Shown here piece after piece: positions 11,001-26,000 of a stretch of 64,000 nt of DNA. The stretch lies in NCBI RefSeq assembly GCF_947172395.1, contig NC_069099.1, forward strand, positions 12,343,740-12,407,739, written 5' to 3'. Each line of letters begins with the position of its first letter. Within the stretch, counting starts at the first letter, position 1. Made by a program: the position numbers and the translations under genes. The notes under the pieces were generated by a model. That model had not been told where the DNA came from and ran no database searches. It saw only the letters and a list, made by a program, of their open reading frames with translations. Source of the stretch: Bicyclus anynana. Its lineage: Eukaryota; Arthropoda; Insecta; Lepidoptera; Nymphalidae.

Positions 11001-14000
11001 TTTAAAAAAGTAATACAGCATCAAATGTTACTTCGTCGCTTTGGTACACCAGCGAACATTTTGCCCTACAAGAGTAGTAAAAAAATGTATTTTTCTTTGA
11101 GAAACATACTTTTATTAAGTCATCATATTATCATCTCCATACACTTTTATACAGGGGTATACAGGGTTCCCAGGGTCGACGTTGTATAGGTCGGTGGGCA
11201 TTCCCCTTTGCTTTGGAATCTTTTAAAACTGTCATTTTCCTTTCAGCGAATGCCACAACTCGTCAGATAGGATAAAAGTGCGAGTTTGGGACGAAGACAA
11301 CGACTTGAAATCCAAACTTCGGCAAAAGTTGACGAGGGAATCTGACGATTTCTTGGGTCAAACAATCATTGAGGTAAATAGTCGTCCTTTAATACTTCGA
11401 CGAGAGTTTGGACGTTTTAATAATGTAATCCGGTTATATTTAACTTGAAATGGATTTCCGTTTGAATCATCTTTAGAAATCCAACATTATGTTTTAATTA
11501 TATACTTCTGATATGATACATAATTAAATGTTATATATTAAATTTAAATTTAATATACTGAAATTTATTTTAATTTGATTAATTATATGTATATGTTAAT
11601 TATAAATAAATACATCTAGATATATAAAAATTAAATGATATATTATATATCATACTAGCTGACGCCGCACGGTTTCACCCGCGTGGTTCCCATTCCCGTA
11701 GGAATACGGAGATAATATATAGCCTATAGCCTTCTTCGACAATGCGCTATCTAATACTGCAAGATTTTTTCAAATCGGCCCAGTACTTCCCGAGATTAGC
11801 GCGTTCAATCAAACAAATAAACAAACAAACTCTTCAGTTCTATAATATTAGTATAGATACACCCCAATTCTTTCTATGAAAAAAAATGTGTAGGCTGCTC
11901 TGATAATTACATACAATATACAAATTTAAGTAATATAAATTATGGCGCAGGTACGAACACTTTCTGGAGAAATGGATGTATGGTACAACTTAGAGAAGAG
12001 GACAGACAAATCCGCGGTATCAGGCGCTATCAGACTTCACATCAACGTCGAGATCAAGGGAGAAGAGAAAGTGGCGCCATACCACGTACAAGTAAGTGAT
12101 ACATAAATATCTGAAATGTCGATTTTTTTGTCGTTATGACTAAATCATCAAATCATTAAAATGTTATATTATGGTATCATATGTGGATAATATACAATTG
12201 ATTTTGCCATAAGTACCAAGTGGTTCTGTGTCATGTCAGGGAGACAGAATCAAGACCGAAAGCCGCAGCAGCAAAAGCTAAAACTAGTAAATGGCACAAA
12301 GATGACTGAGAGTTACATATTTTGTTCCTTTTGCCATGGGTCAATAAATTTCTCCGAATAATTTCACCGCGGCAAATAACCTCGATTGGTTGTCACCAGT
12401 CAGAAGGGCTAGCTCATATTTTGCGCAAAGGATCAGCCTGGCTGTCCAGCGAGGAAATGTTGCCAGTATTCTTGCCACCATTCTACGTAGGCATGATTTG
12501 TATAGTTACGAGTATTAGGATAAGTTACCTTAAGTTCCTCATTGTAATCTAGTGTTACACATTTTGATGATAAAATATTTGTAACATCTAAAGTGACTGA
12601 TATTAATTGATACGGAGCAATCTGCTATATTCTATTGGCCTATATACTGCCAGGTATTCATAGAATCATACAAATCATTTCACCATAACTGCTATCTAGA
12701 CGCAAAATATGGGTAATTCAACAGGTTCACATTGGCACCATGCCTCTTGGCCAACGGCCAACGTTCCAATAATCACGGCGTAGCGTCGAGTAATCGCCGC
12801 TTAGCAAATAAACTAGACAACAAAGTAATTTAAACACGGACGTTGAATATTGTTCGATGGTTTCCATGCAAACTTCCCATAATAGGCAGTCACTGGCTAA
12901 CTTAATCGCTAGTTTGTGGAAAGTGAAAACATTATAAAGTGGTTAAACTTTCTTCATTACCAACTTTACAACACGTTCATAGTTTTTGAACTTTATTAAC
13001 GCAATTATAGTTCGATATTTTTTTAACTTGTATATCGATATTCTTCAAATAAGAGATATTTGAAGTTCAAGGTGTTGCTATGAGTATAACCGTATTTATT
13101 TCCTTACAAAGATTATCGCTTGTTTACTTTACTGTTTATTGATTTAGATATTCTAATACAGTTGTTCTCTTTTATGTTGTCTGTAAATATGATACTTGGA
13201 TTCAAAGGGATTTCCATTACACTTTCGTCTAAGCTTTGCGTCTCGCTTAAGACTTATAGCATTCGGAAGAAACTTATTGTTTTCGGTTTTTGACGGCCTC
13301 CGTGGCGCAGTGGTATGCGCGGTGTATTTACAAGACGGAGGTTCTGGGTTCTTAGATTGCATCATCACTTACCATCAGGTGAGATTGCAGTCAAGGGCTA
13401 AGTTGTAAAGAATAAAAAAAAACTCGGTACATGTTCTAATTTCCACTAGTCACTAAATAACATAAAATTTAAATTTTTGAAAAAACCACGAAGGTCAAAT
13501 GAAATTATTATTTACACTCTCGATCAAGTCATCAATATTCTCTTTCAGTGCGCTTTCATTTTAGACCCCACTTGAGTATACAAGTATTTGTAAACATTCG
13601 GTTATTCTTCCCCACTTTCACACCCACAACTTTTAAACGACTCCACTGATTTTCATCAATCATGTCTAAGATCACTCGCACATAAGTCACCTTTAATACA
13701 AAAAAAGAAACTGAATTGAATTTTTGCGTTGGAGGTTAAAGAATATGACCTTTCAGTGGAAATAATAGAATCTGAATTACACCCATTAAAACTATATGTA
13801 TACTTCCATATATTCAAATAGACTCACTTATAATACCTCAACTTCAACTCCAAAACTCCACATTTGCACTCTCAGTTAAAATAACACTGTCGCCTGCTAA
13901 AACGAAAGTTACTCTTATAATTTTATAGCACAATTTTAAACTAAATTGTGTACTATAACAGTATAGACGTCGGTCATTTGGAGTAAAAGTGGCCAAGGCC

Positions 14001-17000
14001 CGGCTTGATGGAACAACTTTTTAATAAATGTAGAAAGTTTCAGACGCGCCTAACTGAGGGAAATTGTTGGCTTGCCTAAACTTAAATAAAATCTATTCAT
14101 ACTTTTGGGTATGTTGACTGGCAATTTTTATATAACTTTTAAAGTTACTATCATCAATACTCCTTCTGGACTATTCACTATTTTGGTCTTTTTTATCAAC
14201 CTTAATAAAATAAACTCCAAATCAATTGACAAAATGCATTCACCTCTTATAATAAATGGACGCACAATCATGTAGAAAAGTTCACTTAAAAACTGGCCAA
14301 TTTTGCTTTGACAGGTTTAGAATTATTAGTAAAGAAAATTATACCTAATGCCTTCAAATATAGTCCAATATTCAATGAAATCCCACACTCAGAGCAAATT
14401 TAACCTTAAGGATTGAGTTTAAGGTTGAATTTGCAAATGCGACTACTTGAATTGAGTGGGAACGTTTTTTGGTCGCTAATTGTGCATTCACTTTTTAATA
14501 GATCGATGACAAAATGTCATTTACCTATTGTGTAATATCCACCAGTGAGTGAGGATGACATTTGTTACATATAATCTCAATTTCAAATAAGTCAACTAGC
14601 ATACGTCAAATAGTGAATAAGCCTAATGATGATGACAATAGTAATTCTAATTAGTTAATTAATGCGGGTTTTAGACTTAACCACGCCTTTAGATGTTCTA
14701 GTTTCGGAGTGAAAACATACGGAGGGATTTTTGTCAGGTATAAGTAGGTGGTATTTATAATACATCTTATTTGAAAAATTATATCAATTGTTTATTTATA
14801 TAGTAAAAATTGATAGAAAAAGCCGAGATTTCTAATTTTAAATGACCTGAAAAAGAATTTACTTTCCAGGTTTTTGGGAACATTTTGGCAGGATTTCCAT
14901 TTTAAAATTGGTCACACCTATAAAGGTAGACATGTTAAATTGGACAAAATGAATATTGAAGCTGCAAGCTGGCACAGACAGTATGGAACTTACATAACTT
15001 TCACGTATTCGACTTGCTTAAATATAGTGAAAATTTTGTACGGAGCCGAATAATTCGGTCAACATTGCATTTTTTTTTTCAACTTTTAATTTAAATTTTA
15101 ACTTTATTGTCTGTTTAAGTCAAAACTAGCAACAGCAAGTATCCTTGTATATTGAACTACAATGTATATTTAGTTAAGTGACGTTATAAAAAGTCTTTTA
15201 TGATGAACTCCCACATATGACTAATTTTATTTATGCTTCTCTATAATATGGGTATCAAACAAAGGCTTTCGAAGAAAACGAAAAAGAATGAGGTAAAATA
15301 GCTTTCTAAATGTCTTTGGCTCCTTTCAAAATTCATAATACATTTATTAAATAGCTATAACACCAACCAACGGACCAGTGAGGCAGTTATGCGTGATAAA
15401 AAAATTAACCGCTGGTTGACTTTGTTATGGACTCATCTGCCCAAAGCGCCCCCTATTTCCCCTCCCCCCCGAGATTTTACTTTTCGGCTTTACTTATCAC
15501 CTTATCTTTTTAATTCACATTATGTATTTTTTATTTTTTGTTTTGAAAAACAAAACGTTAACAAATATTTCACAATGATACAAAATTAATTACAATGAAA
15601 TAAAAATTTATATTTCCTTTTTTTATCTATGTAATAAATACTGATATTGTTTTATTTAACGTAAAGAATTGTACATTATTATTTACTTACCATGTTATAA
15701 TCGTTATTAAATAATTAACAAATTATATTCTAATTAATGTAAACCAGGACTACTTGCAATAAATGATTTTGTTTTGAAAAAAAATGAACAATTAATAAAG
15801 GTATTTTGAGATTGAGTTATAATATGATAACATCACTGAGTAACAACCCCAACTCAAGGGTGAGACTAGGCTGGGTCATTTCCGGTGCGATCTTACCGGT
15901 AATTAAGACATAAATAATCTCGGGTCATAAAGCCAAGACAGACTTTATTACTGTTATTTATAAAGCTTAGAAAATAATTATCTAATTTTTACGGCAAAGT
16001 TACATTTTTTAATTGAATCCTTTAAATGAAATTTACCTAAGTTTTACGTTTGTTTTACTATCAATTTACCAACCATTTCTTATTTCCATTGTAGCTTTAT
16101 TCAATAACATTTATTCGCATTTCATTTACACATTTTAAATACAAAAAATATTTTAAGGAATATAATTGTTTTCTGTCTTTTTAATTATTTCTTTCTATTT
16201 TTTTTTCTAAAATTATACAAATCTCGAACTGGTGACCCAAATTTAAGATTGCCAAGTCCAATTATAGTCAAAATTGGTCGAACACCAATAAAATTAGTAC
16301 CAAAAGTGATCGAGTTCAGTTTAATTCCAACTCACAAATAGTCTTGGGACTATAGAAAGTATAAAACAAGTCTCGTGTGGGACGTTGAACATTTTAAAGT
16401 AGGTTCTTTTTCTAATTTTAAAAGTGGGTCAGAAAATTCATTTAAAAACTGCTCTCAAGGAAATAGCAACTTTTTAGTACGGCAAAGCGGGGAGAACCTA
16501 TCCAACGCGCTTGTCCGTTAATTCTAAAGGCGCCTAGCTTATTAGGTTTATAAACTTAGTTTAACAAATTTTATATTTCTTTAATTATGTTACTCTGAAA
16601 TATTTTTAGGGTACCGCTGTAGAACTTATGTTTAGTGCTTAAGCTAGAATTTATATGACGGTTATTTTATGGAAGCTGTTTTTTTTTATTGTGTTGTTTT
16701 TTAATTGTTCTAAAGATTTAAAGATAAGTAAAATTCATATTTTCATACACCGCTAGAAAACGTAACAATACAATGTATAAAATATAATGGTATAAAATAT
16801 ATAAATCCTTCATTTGTTATGGAAAAACGTCATGGAAAAAGAAAAGCGGGAAAATTAATTTTAATCAACTTGGTTTACGGTTAGAAGATTTTCTCTGCGT
16901 GACTAACTACTCGAAGTTATGCGTGTTTTGCCACGAACTTGACCATTTTTTTAAACAAATTTATAATTTTCTCACTATAATTACATGATTAAACGAGATT

Positions 17001-20000
17001 AGGAAATATATTAACTACTTTAATTTTCTACAATTAAGAAATTAGCATTGTAAATATTTAAAAATAATCGATTTACACCTGGACGAAGTCACGACCAACC
17101 CTAGTTACCAGTACCTAAAAAACAACCCATATTCGACTCACTGTTGAGCACGAGTCTCCTCTCAGAATGCTTGAATGAATGGCTTAGGTCTTAGTCCACC
17201 ACGCTGGCCCAATGCAGACTTCACACGTAGAGAATTAAGAAAATTCTCAGGTATGCAGGTTTCCTCACGATGTTTTTCCTTCACCGTTTGAGGCACGTGA
17301 TATTTAATTTCTTAAACGTGGTTCATTATACGGAATTGAATAAACAATGTAAAAAATCTTTTACTAATAAAATACTTTTAACAAGAAAAAAAATAAACGA
17401 CTTCAAAATCACGCAAATAAAATAAAAAGCGAAAAATAACATCCTATGTGCTACCTTCTGACCACTTTAAAAGCGGTGCCAAGCCAGTGACGTAGTTAAA
17501 GTTCTGAAAGGACCACGGGAAAGAACTGTCTTTGGATCCTAAAACTTTATGATTTAATCGGCTTAGAGTAACGCGTATTTTGTTTAGAATATATTTTAAA
17601 TATAATCCTATTTGCATATGAAAACGCCACTTCGGTTTATTAGTCGGAACACGGCCAAATCCTTTCACGAGCAAAAGGCTTTTGAAATGGACAGGTACAA
17701 AACCCCGACACGCGCTATCGGCGTATCTCTGTCGCTTCCGATACCACTCTGTTACGTTTTCATTTTCTTTTTTTTAACGATACGTTTGCATTTTGAATGC
17801 GGATATATTAAATTTAAATTTGATCAACTTGAAATAATATTGCCTTAACCAAGATTTGTGTATTTTTGAAATGACAATATATGATGTTGAGTTGAATTTT
17901 AGCTTGTTGACTTTTAAGTAAACAGAGCAGTTGGTTAACTTGATACAAAGTTTTATAAATAATTAAAAGTTAAATTAATATACAAAATGGAATTCCCGAA
18001 ACCAGACTTACTTAATAACCGATTTCACTTAATAACTAGCGGACGCTCGCAACTTCGTTTGCGTAAAATACAAATTTGCATAAATCCCGTGAAAAAATGT
18101 TTTTTTTTTTTCGGGATAAAAAGTATCTTATAATATATTGCTCAGTAACCTCCTCTATCTACCAGTAAGTCCCGTTTGAATCGGTTCAGGCTTTCTAAAG
18201 ATTAGTCCGGACAAACAGACAGACGAAAATTAAAAAAAAAGTATGATTGTGTTTTAGTATCGTGTAAATAACTATTACTCGAACTTGGCCTGCGCATTGC
18301 TGTTCGCTTGGCAATAAGCACTTACTTAGTTATCTTGAAATCACACTTCAATTTTATTTATATGTATTAAAAAGAGCAGCCTTAAAGTGTATAACCTAGT
18401 TTCGCCTAAAATATATAGTTATAAAGCAGGAAATTCAAGTAAATACTTATATTTTTATAATCTCCACAACCAATCTACACTATACTTAAAAAACTCGATA
18501 CAGCTTCCGGCGGTAAAAAATTGGGTTACTACAGCACAGTAATTAATTAAATTAGTACGCGTTTTTAATGGATTTTACCCAAACGAGGTTAAAACTGCGA
18601 CCTTGAACAACCTTAACAGTTTATTTGGTAACCAGAAATGGGAAATGTTCCTAGCTAAATATATTACCCGGATATTTAAATAAAGGGTCGCCTGCCTAAC
18701 CGGTGTCAACTGAAGCGCTGCTGGGAATTTTACAAGTTTTATTATATGTACAGCTAAACCAGATGTTTCTGAACAGACGTATTCTAAAAGATATTAGTCT
18801 TCTTCTCTGTTTCTAAATTTGTGACAGAGTGGTCATGATCGTCATTTAGGGGTAGTGGCTGTCCTTACAATCTATCGCCATTCCTCCCGTAGTATAGCTC
18901 TTCTAGGACTTCTACTTGGGTTTTCACTTTATCATTTATATCAGTCCACCGCATTGGTGACTTATCACGCGTTCTTGGGCCTTCGACTTTTCTTTGCATC
19001 ACAATCGCTCTATGGTCGTGACGTCTCGTCATGTGATATCTCCAAAAAGAGTATCTACCTAAACTGAGGAAATATGGAAAATGCCAATGCCCGGACTAAT
19101 GGCATTATAGATTTCATTACACAGCCTCATTGACTTAGGCGCACAAACAGAATTTTCAATGTTAGCGACTTATTGACGAGTAACTTAAGTAAAGTAAGTA
19201 ATTATACCTTGTCGACGTTATAATCGCATACGAATTTTTCAATTACTTGACATATTTAAAGTACTGAGAAATCACGGAGAACGCGTTTAACGCTTTGGTG
19301 TACCTGCGCAGAGGATCGCCATTTTGGCTCAACTTACTTACCGGGGTATATACCTATTTGTGTAATTACAGATTTATACTTAGTAATACAGAAATCAAGA
19401 TCTGTTTCTTCATTGGGCTAGCGCGGTGGACTAAGACCTAACCTCTCTCATTCTAAGAGGATACTCGTGCTTAATGGTGAGCCGAATATGGATAGTTTAT
19501 CATGAAAAAACTAAAGCTACTTGAGCATAATAATACCTATGTACTCGTACTGTCTACAATGCCGAGTTGTGTGTTCAGGAAGTGTAAAAACTCTATATAC
19601 ATCATCATCATCTTTATCAACTCATATTCGGCTCACTGCTGAGCTCTAGTCTCCTCTCAGAATGATAGGGGTTAGGCCAATAGTCCATCACCCTGTAAAG
19701 CATGTCGTAATATTAACGGGACACCCTGTATAATGTAAGTAAACACAAAATTGTGCATATGTATGCCCAGGGTATCTAGTTAGCTGAGTTCGGAACACTT
19801 TTTGCGGTGATTTTGTGGGCACGTAATGTATCTAATAGTATAAAATCATTGCTAGTACGTATATTCTCAATTAAGAGTTGATATAGTATTGATCGCTGCA
19901 AAACTTGATGAGCTCTTACATTGCCAATTACGGGAAACAGGTCGTGAGAGTTGCTCGCGGGATGTTGTAATTGCATTACTTCTCTTCCAATGCCATTGCC

Positions 20001-23000
20001 CTTGTCTTACTTTATAGTTAGTAATAGTTTATTTAACAAGCAAGAATTCGTTCAGGAAAGTACTATCTTCCTTATTTCTGCTGCTTACCAACTTTATATT
20101 CTTATAGGTGTTAGACTTTCGTCGTCGTCGTTATCAACCCATATACGGCTCACTGCTGAGCTCGAGTCTCCTCTCAGAATGAGAGGGTTTAGGCCAATAG
20201 TCCACCACGCTGACCCAATGCGGATTGGCAGACTTCAACCACGCAGAGAATTAAGAAATTCTCTGGTATGCAGGTTTCCTCACGATGTTTTCCTTCACCG
20301 ATTGAGACACGTGATATTTAATTCCTTAAAATGCACACAACTGAAAAGTTCGAGGTGCATGCCCCGGACCGGATTCGAACTCACACCCTCCGAAATCGGA
20401 GGCAGAGGTCATATCCACTAGGCTATCACGGTTAGACTTTGCAATGCATCAAATTGGGTGGCATTGTGGAAGTAGTAGCGCTATTTTGTAATGATGGTTT
20501 ATAACTCAACTATGCGAATTTATCTTTATCTATTCGTTTTAAATAGAGAAAGATAGAGGCAAAAATCAGCTAAGAATTCGTCATAATGCTGTAAATTAAG
20601 TAAGTAGATGATGTTTTATTCATTTATCAGTTATAATAGGCAATTGTTATTCACTTTACATCATTTGGGTCATCTTTTTGTTTCGTAAAGTAATTGTAGC
20701 ATTGAAAGTGTTGTTACTTTCTTATACGCAAATGGTCTTCTTATAATGTTACAAGTCTCTTTACACCGGCCAATACCCATTTTTACAATAACATAAAAGG
20801 GAGGCTGTAGTGTTTGTGCATATTTGTGCATTATACGCTACGAAGATTCATCCGCGTAGTTTCCGTTCCTTCTTCTGTTACTCACTAATCACGAAACTAT
20901 CTACCTATTGGTGAAAGAATTTTTAGTTACGGTTTGGTTTAATTTTTTTTTATTTTTTTTTTTTATTCTATACAAGTTAGCCCTTGACCACAATCTCACC
21001 TGATGGTAAGTGACGATGTAGTCTTAAATGTAAGCGGGCTAACTTAGGAGGAGGATGAAAATCCACACCCCTTTCGATTTCTACACGGCATCGTACCGGA
21101 ACGCTAAATCGCTTGGCGGTACGTCTTTACCGGTAGGGTGGTACCTGGCCACGGCTGAAGCCTCCCACCAGACCTGGACCAATTAAGAAAACCTCAATCT
21201 GCCCAGCCGGGGATTGAACCCAGGAACTCCGTTTTGTAAATCCGCCGCGCATACGGAGGTACCAAACTAACTTTCGCATTTTTAATATACCTTCTTATTA
21301 GGTATAGACAATTAGACATGGATACAATGTAGATCTCTAATCAACAGATAAAATTTGTGTCGTCTCCTTTTCCTGGAAGCTTCAACCAAGAACTCAGATT
21401 CAATTCCTGCCCTCGAAGAGTAATAAAGGCTTTATACAAACCAGGGAACGTTGAATACTTGCAATGTAAAGAATTTCACCACAAAAGGAGTTTTCAGATA
21501 TAAATTTTAATAATGTAAAAATAACAAGAGCCAATATTTTTGTCGAACCCTCATCAACTAGGCAATACCAATTTTTACAAAGGAACATTGTCTGTCGCGA
21601 TATTTTTATATTGGAATTTTTTTATGAATGAGTTTTTGAGCAAGTAATCTTTTTAACCTTCAGTGATTACGTTATAGATTATTGTCAGTTTTATGACCCT
21701 TATGTCCCACGGTTTTATTGTTTTCTCTGATCAATAGGACTTACCGCATTTTGTTTTTAGCACATTATCTTTTTTAGTATTATTATATACTAGCTGTCGC
21801 CGCGCGGTTTCACCCGCGTGGTTCCCGTTCCCGTAGGAATACAGGGATAATATATAGCCTATAGCCTTCCTCGATAAATGGGCTATCTAACGCTGAAAGA
21901 ATTTTTCAAATCGGACCAGTAGTTTCTGAGATTAGCGCGTTCAATCAAACAAACAAACAAACAAACAAACTCTTCAGCTTTATAATATTAGTATAGATTT
22001 TGAAACCGTTTTATATTGAAAACGTTTTTTTTTATTTTATAGAAAATAGAATGGGTATGGTAAGCTCTTCGTAAAAGATAGATAAGTGTATAAATCTTCC
22101 TCAAAAATGACGCGACGCGACGGAGGATTTTGTTTTATAATATACTAGCTGACGCCGCGCGGTTTCACCCGCGTGGTTCCGGTTCCCGTAGGAATATGGA
22201 GATAATATATAGCCTATAGCCTTCCTCGATAAATGAACTATCTAACACTGAAAGAATTTTGCAAATCGGACCAGTAGATCCTGAGATTAGCGCGTTCAAT
22301 CAAACAAACAAACAAACAAACAAACTCTTCAGCTTTATTATATTAGTATAGATTGTATACATTTAAGTTCATAATTTTTAAAATTTTATATTATTTTTAA
22401 ATTATTTTTAAGCCGAATTGAGCCGAATTTTATGTAGAAAATTCATAATACACCAGAAACCCGAAATAACTAGGCCAGGCATTTTGTTTAAACATCACAT
22501 ATCATTGCAGAACAGAAAATACTTATAAAGAATGCATGGCACAACATTTTTAACCTAAGCCGTCAACATAAATCACACAAAACACACGGAGAACTGGCAG
22601 GCTTTCGGTAAAACATCGTAACAAGAGAAATTAGGATTTCTTGCGGACTTTAGCGAAAATCGCACCGTCACCGTTTACGTCTAGTCCCTGCTGTAAGTAA
22701 GACAAATGCCACCTTGAAGCGTTACACGACAGATGTGTGTACATAGTATACAAAGAAATACATTTATATCTTTTGTATTTCGTATACATTTATATATATT
22801 TTTATGTGTAGGTGATGTAGTTCTACATTTTGTATAATAAATTACAGCATTATCAGATTCAAGAAACTGAGACATCGATAATAAGTTGAAGAGTATTTAT
22901 GTGCCTATGCAGATTTATACTTTATACTTTGACACTCTAAATACATGTTCTTCCTGGATGGTCCCTGGGAGGTGATGACACCTACGACACAGGCTAACTT

Positions 23001-26000
23001 AGAGTAGGTAGCAAAGCACCCCTCAGATCTAATAATATAGGTACACTTAGTTTTTGTGGAATAATATTGTAACTTCTAATTAATAATAAATACATAAATA
23101 AATGAAAACTGTAAAATATTGAAGACTACTGTAAGATTGTATTCTGTGTAATTTGTAATTGTTAAATTTTCTGAAGACTGTTTAATTTAGTTCTTAAATA
23201 ATTATTATTGGTTTTTGTATTATTTTTTAAAATAAATATTTTTTCATTTTCATTTTCATTTTATGAGACATAATATAAAGTATGACGCTACATAGAAACC
23301 GTCATAAGCATAGGGTACAAATTAAAGTTGTAGTGCTTAAAGTTATACTTGGAAGAGGTCAAGTAAACCCGTTAACATCTATCATTACTTAACATACGGT
23401 GAGATTGAGTTAAGGGTTAACTTGTAATAGGGTAGTTGACTCATATTAAAGAATATAAACAATACTAATTTCGTGTAGTACATGGAATAAGGGTCCGAAA
23501 TATATCGATATAATACATATAAAACTTTATTTAAAAATCATGTATTTTTTCAAATTTACCAAACTTCATAAATTTCGTCCACTTTGTGACGTCATAATGT
23601 TACTTGATATACTAATCGTCAAACTAATTGTTAACTAATATTTTTTAGCAAACGCTCCGTTTGTAATGGATTTGCTAACATGTCGTCATGAAACAGTTGA
23701 AATATAGACCATCATGGCCGATAGGCGTTTTGGCTTGTATTGTCAAAAAAATATATTAAAAAATTTAAATTTCCATCTAAAAATAATTTGATATATTTTT
23801 TTCAATCTAGTAGAATGACAATAAACAATTTAAGACTGGAAAATATTTTTGTGTAGTGAACAAGGGTTTTTTTTCAGTGTCTGGGTGTATTTATACATTA
23901 TATATATTGTATTTATATGTACAATATAAGAGCAATCTTAGTAGCCATAACACAGGCTACGCTGTATACTTAGTTTGAGGCTAGATAGTGATGACTTTGT
24001 GTATTGTTTAAGTGTATATTTATATTTTATTTTCCCGAAAATTCTGACGAATCTACGCAACAACGACAAAAAACCTTCTACGTGCGTACACTAGAAACCG
24101 GAGACTCCTCAGGGAGATGTTGAGGCCACAATGTTCAATAGCAAAGACTTTTTAAAAGCTATCGTATTTGATGCTAAAACATATCTGAAGAAAATGAAAT
24201 AAACGAATACGTATATTCAGACGCCTTAACATACCACGTTCTTGTGACTTGTGAACATTCAGAAGTGACTGAAATTGCTCAGCTTTATTGGTTTCAAGTG
24301 GGTTCTGGGCTTGACAGGCGTTTGATTTTATTGCCGTCTGCAATATATTGGATGTTATGAATCGCGCTGCGACTCGAAGTATTCAATTATTATTGATTCG
24401 GTCATGCCAGTACCGAGGAAAAGTATAATCTACGAAAGCTAAGGTTGCCTGATAGAGATCTTTACTAAGACTGGTAGTTGTAGTCAAATACATATACATA
24501 TACGAGTTTTTTTTCTTTATAAGTTAGCCCTTGATTACAATCTCACATGATGGTAAGTGACGATGCAATCTAAGATGGAAGCGGACTAACTTGATAGGAG
24601 GAGGAGGAAAGTCCACACCCCTTTCGGTTTCTACACGACATCGTACCGGAACGCTAAATCGCTTGGCGGCACGTCTTTGTCGGTAGGGTGGTAACTAGCC
24701 ACGGCCAAAGCCTCCCACCGTCAAAAGTACCAGAGTATTTGATTATACGAGAAAATTTTGTCCTAACTATGTCTATCTATCTGTTTATATAGGCTTATCT
24801 TTAGAACGGCTAGTCTGATTTTAATAGGACTTTCATTGGAAGATAGAGGAGTTAATTAAGCAATATATAAGCTACTTTTTATTCCCAAAAAAGCAATGGT
24901 TTTCGCGGGATTTGTAAAAAACTGAACTTTATGTGGACGAAGTCGCGGGCGTCCGCTAGTTAAATAATCAATAATTACGATAAATTTAAACTTGATATGA
25001 AGTTACAGCTAAGTAATATCAAAGATTTCCCACGTGTTCCATGTTCCACGTTGTATAACATCACACGTTTTAGAAATTAATCTGTATTAACGACAAGCGT
25101 AGGTATCGTCTTAGCATACCTCACTACCTCTAACGAGGGAACGTGCCGTTTAAACTAATCTATCTCCCGTTGATTTATAAAGGGCCTTTTAATTAAATGG
25201 AGGCAAAATATCGGCACGCCTTCTCTGAGGAAATTATGCGAATTAAGAGCATAAAGCTCCCAACTTGCGCATTTAATTGCTCTCTCTCGATTCTAACCAG
25301 CGCTGGAAATGCGGAAATGCGGTCTTGAGAACCATAGAATCGATCTCTACTAGCCTTTAGGCATTAATTAGAAATCTACTTTTTTAGCCAGCTTTGGTTA
25401 TTATGTACACTAGGACGCCCGCGACTTGGAACCATGGATTTTTCTGGGATGAAAAGTAGCCTGTGTGTTAATCCAGAGTAAAATCTATTTCCATTCCAAA
25501 TTTCAGCCAAATCGCTTCAGTAGCCGCAGCGTAAAAGAGGAACAAACATACTTACAGACTTACACACAAACTTTGGCCTTTATAATATTAGTTATAATGT
25601 TTGGGTATCAGTAAAACCACACGGAGTGTATACACGGTTGTGTATTATACTATAATGGCGGCATAAATATTTACAATACTTAAGATCTTATAAACTAAAT
25701 GACTGTATACAATTACAAGATTAATTTACGTCATAACAGAATGTGCTTACAAGTAATAGACGTGTAAGTTTCTAGGCCGTAAACCGGGGAACACAAAGTG
25801 ATATATAAACACTTATTCTATACATGTAGTATTACCTTGGTTTGCATATTGATTTATATTAATTATTTATACTTATGTTTTTATTGACTATGGCCACAGT
25901 TATCATCATCAAGATTTTCAACCTATTTTAAAGGGTTACTACAGGGACATTGGTGGACCTTTTAGCGTGCCGGTGTTTTTGACATATGTTACTTAAAATC

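Noticed and set aside
19951..20421. 156-codon ORF
   Set aside because: Runs through a SINE S2 in antisense; the reading frame is an artefact.
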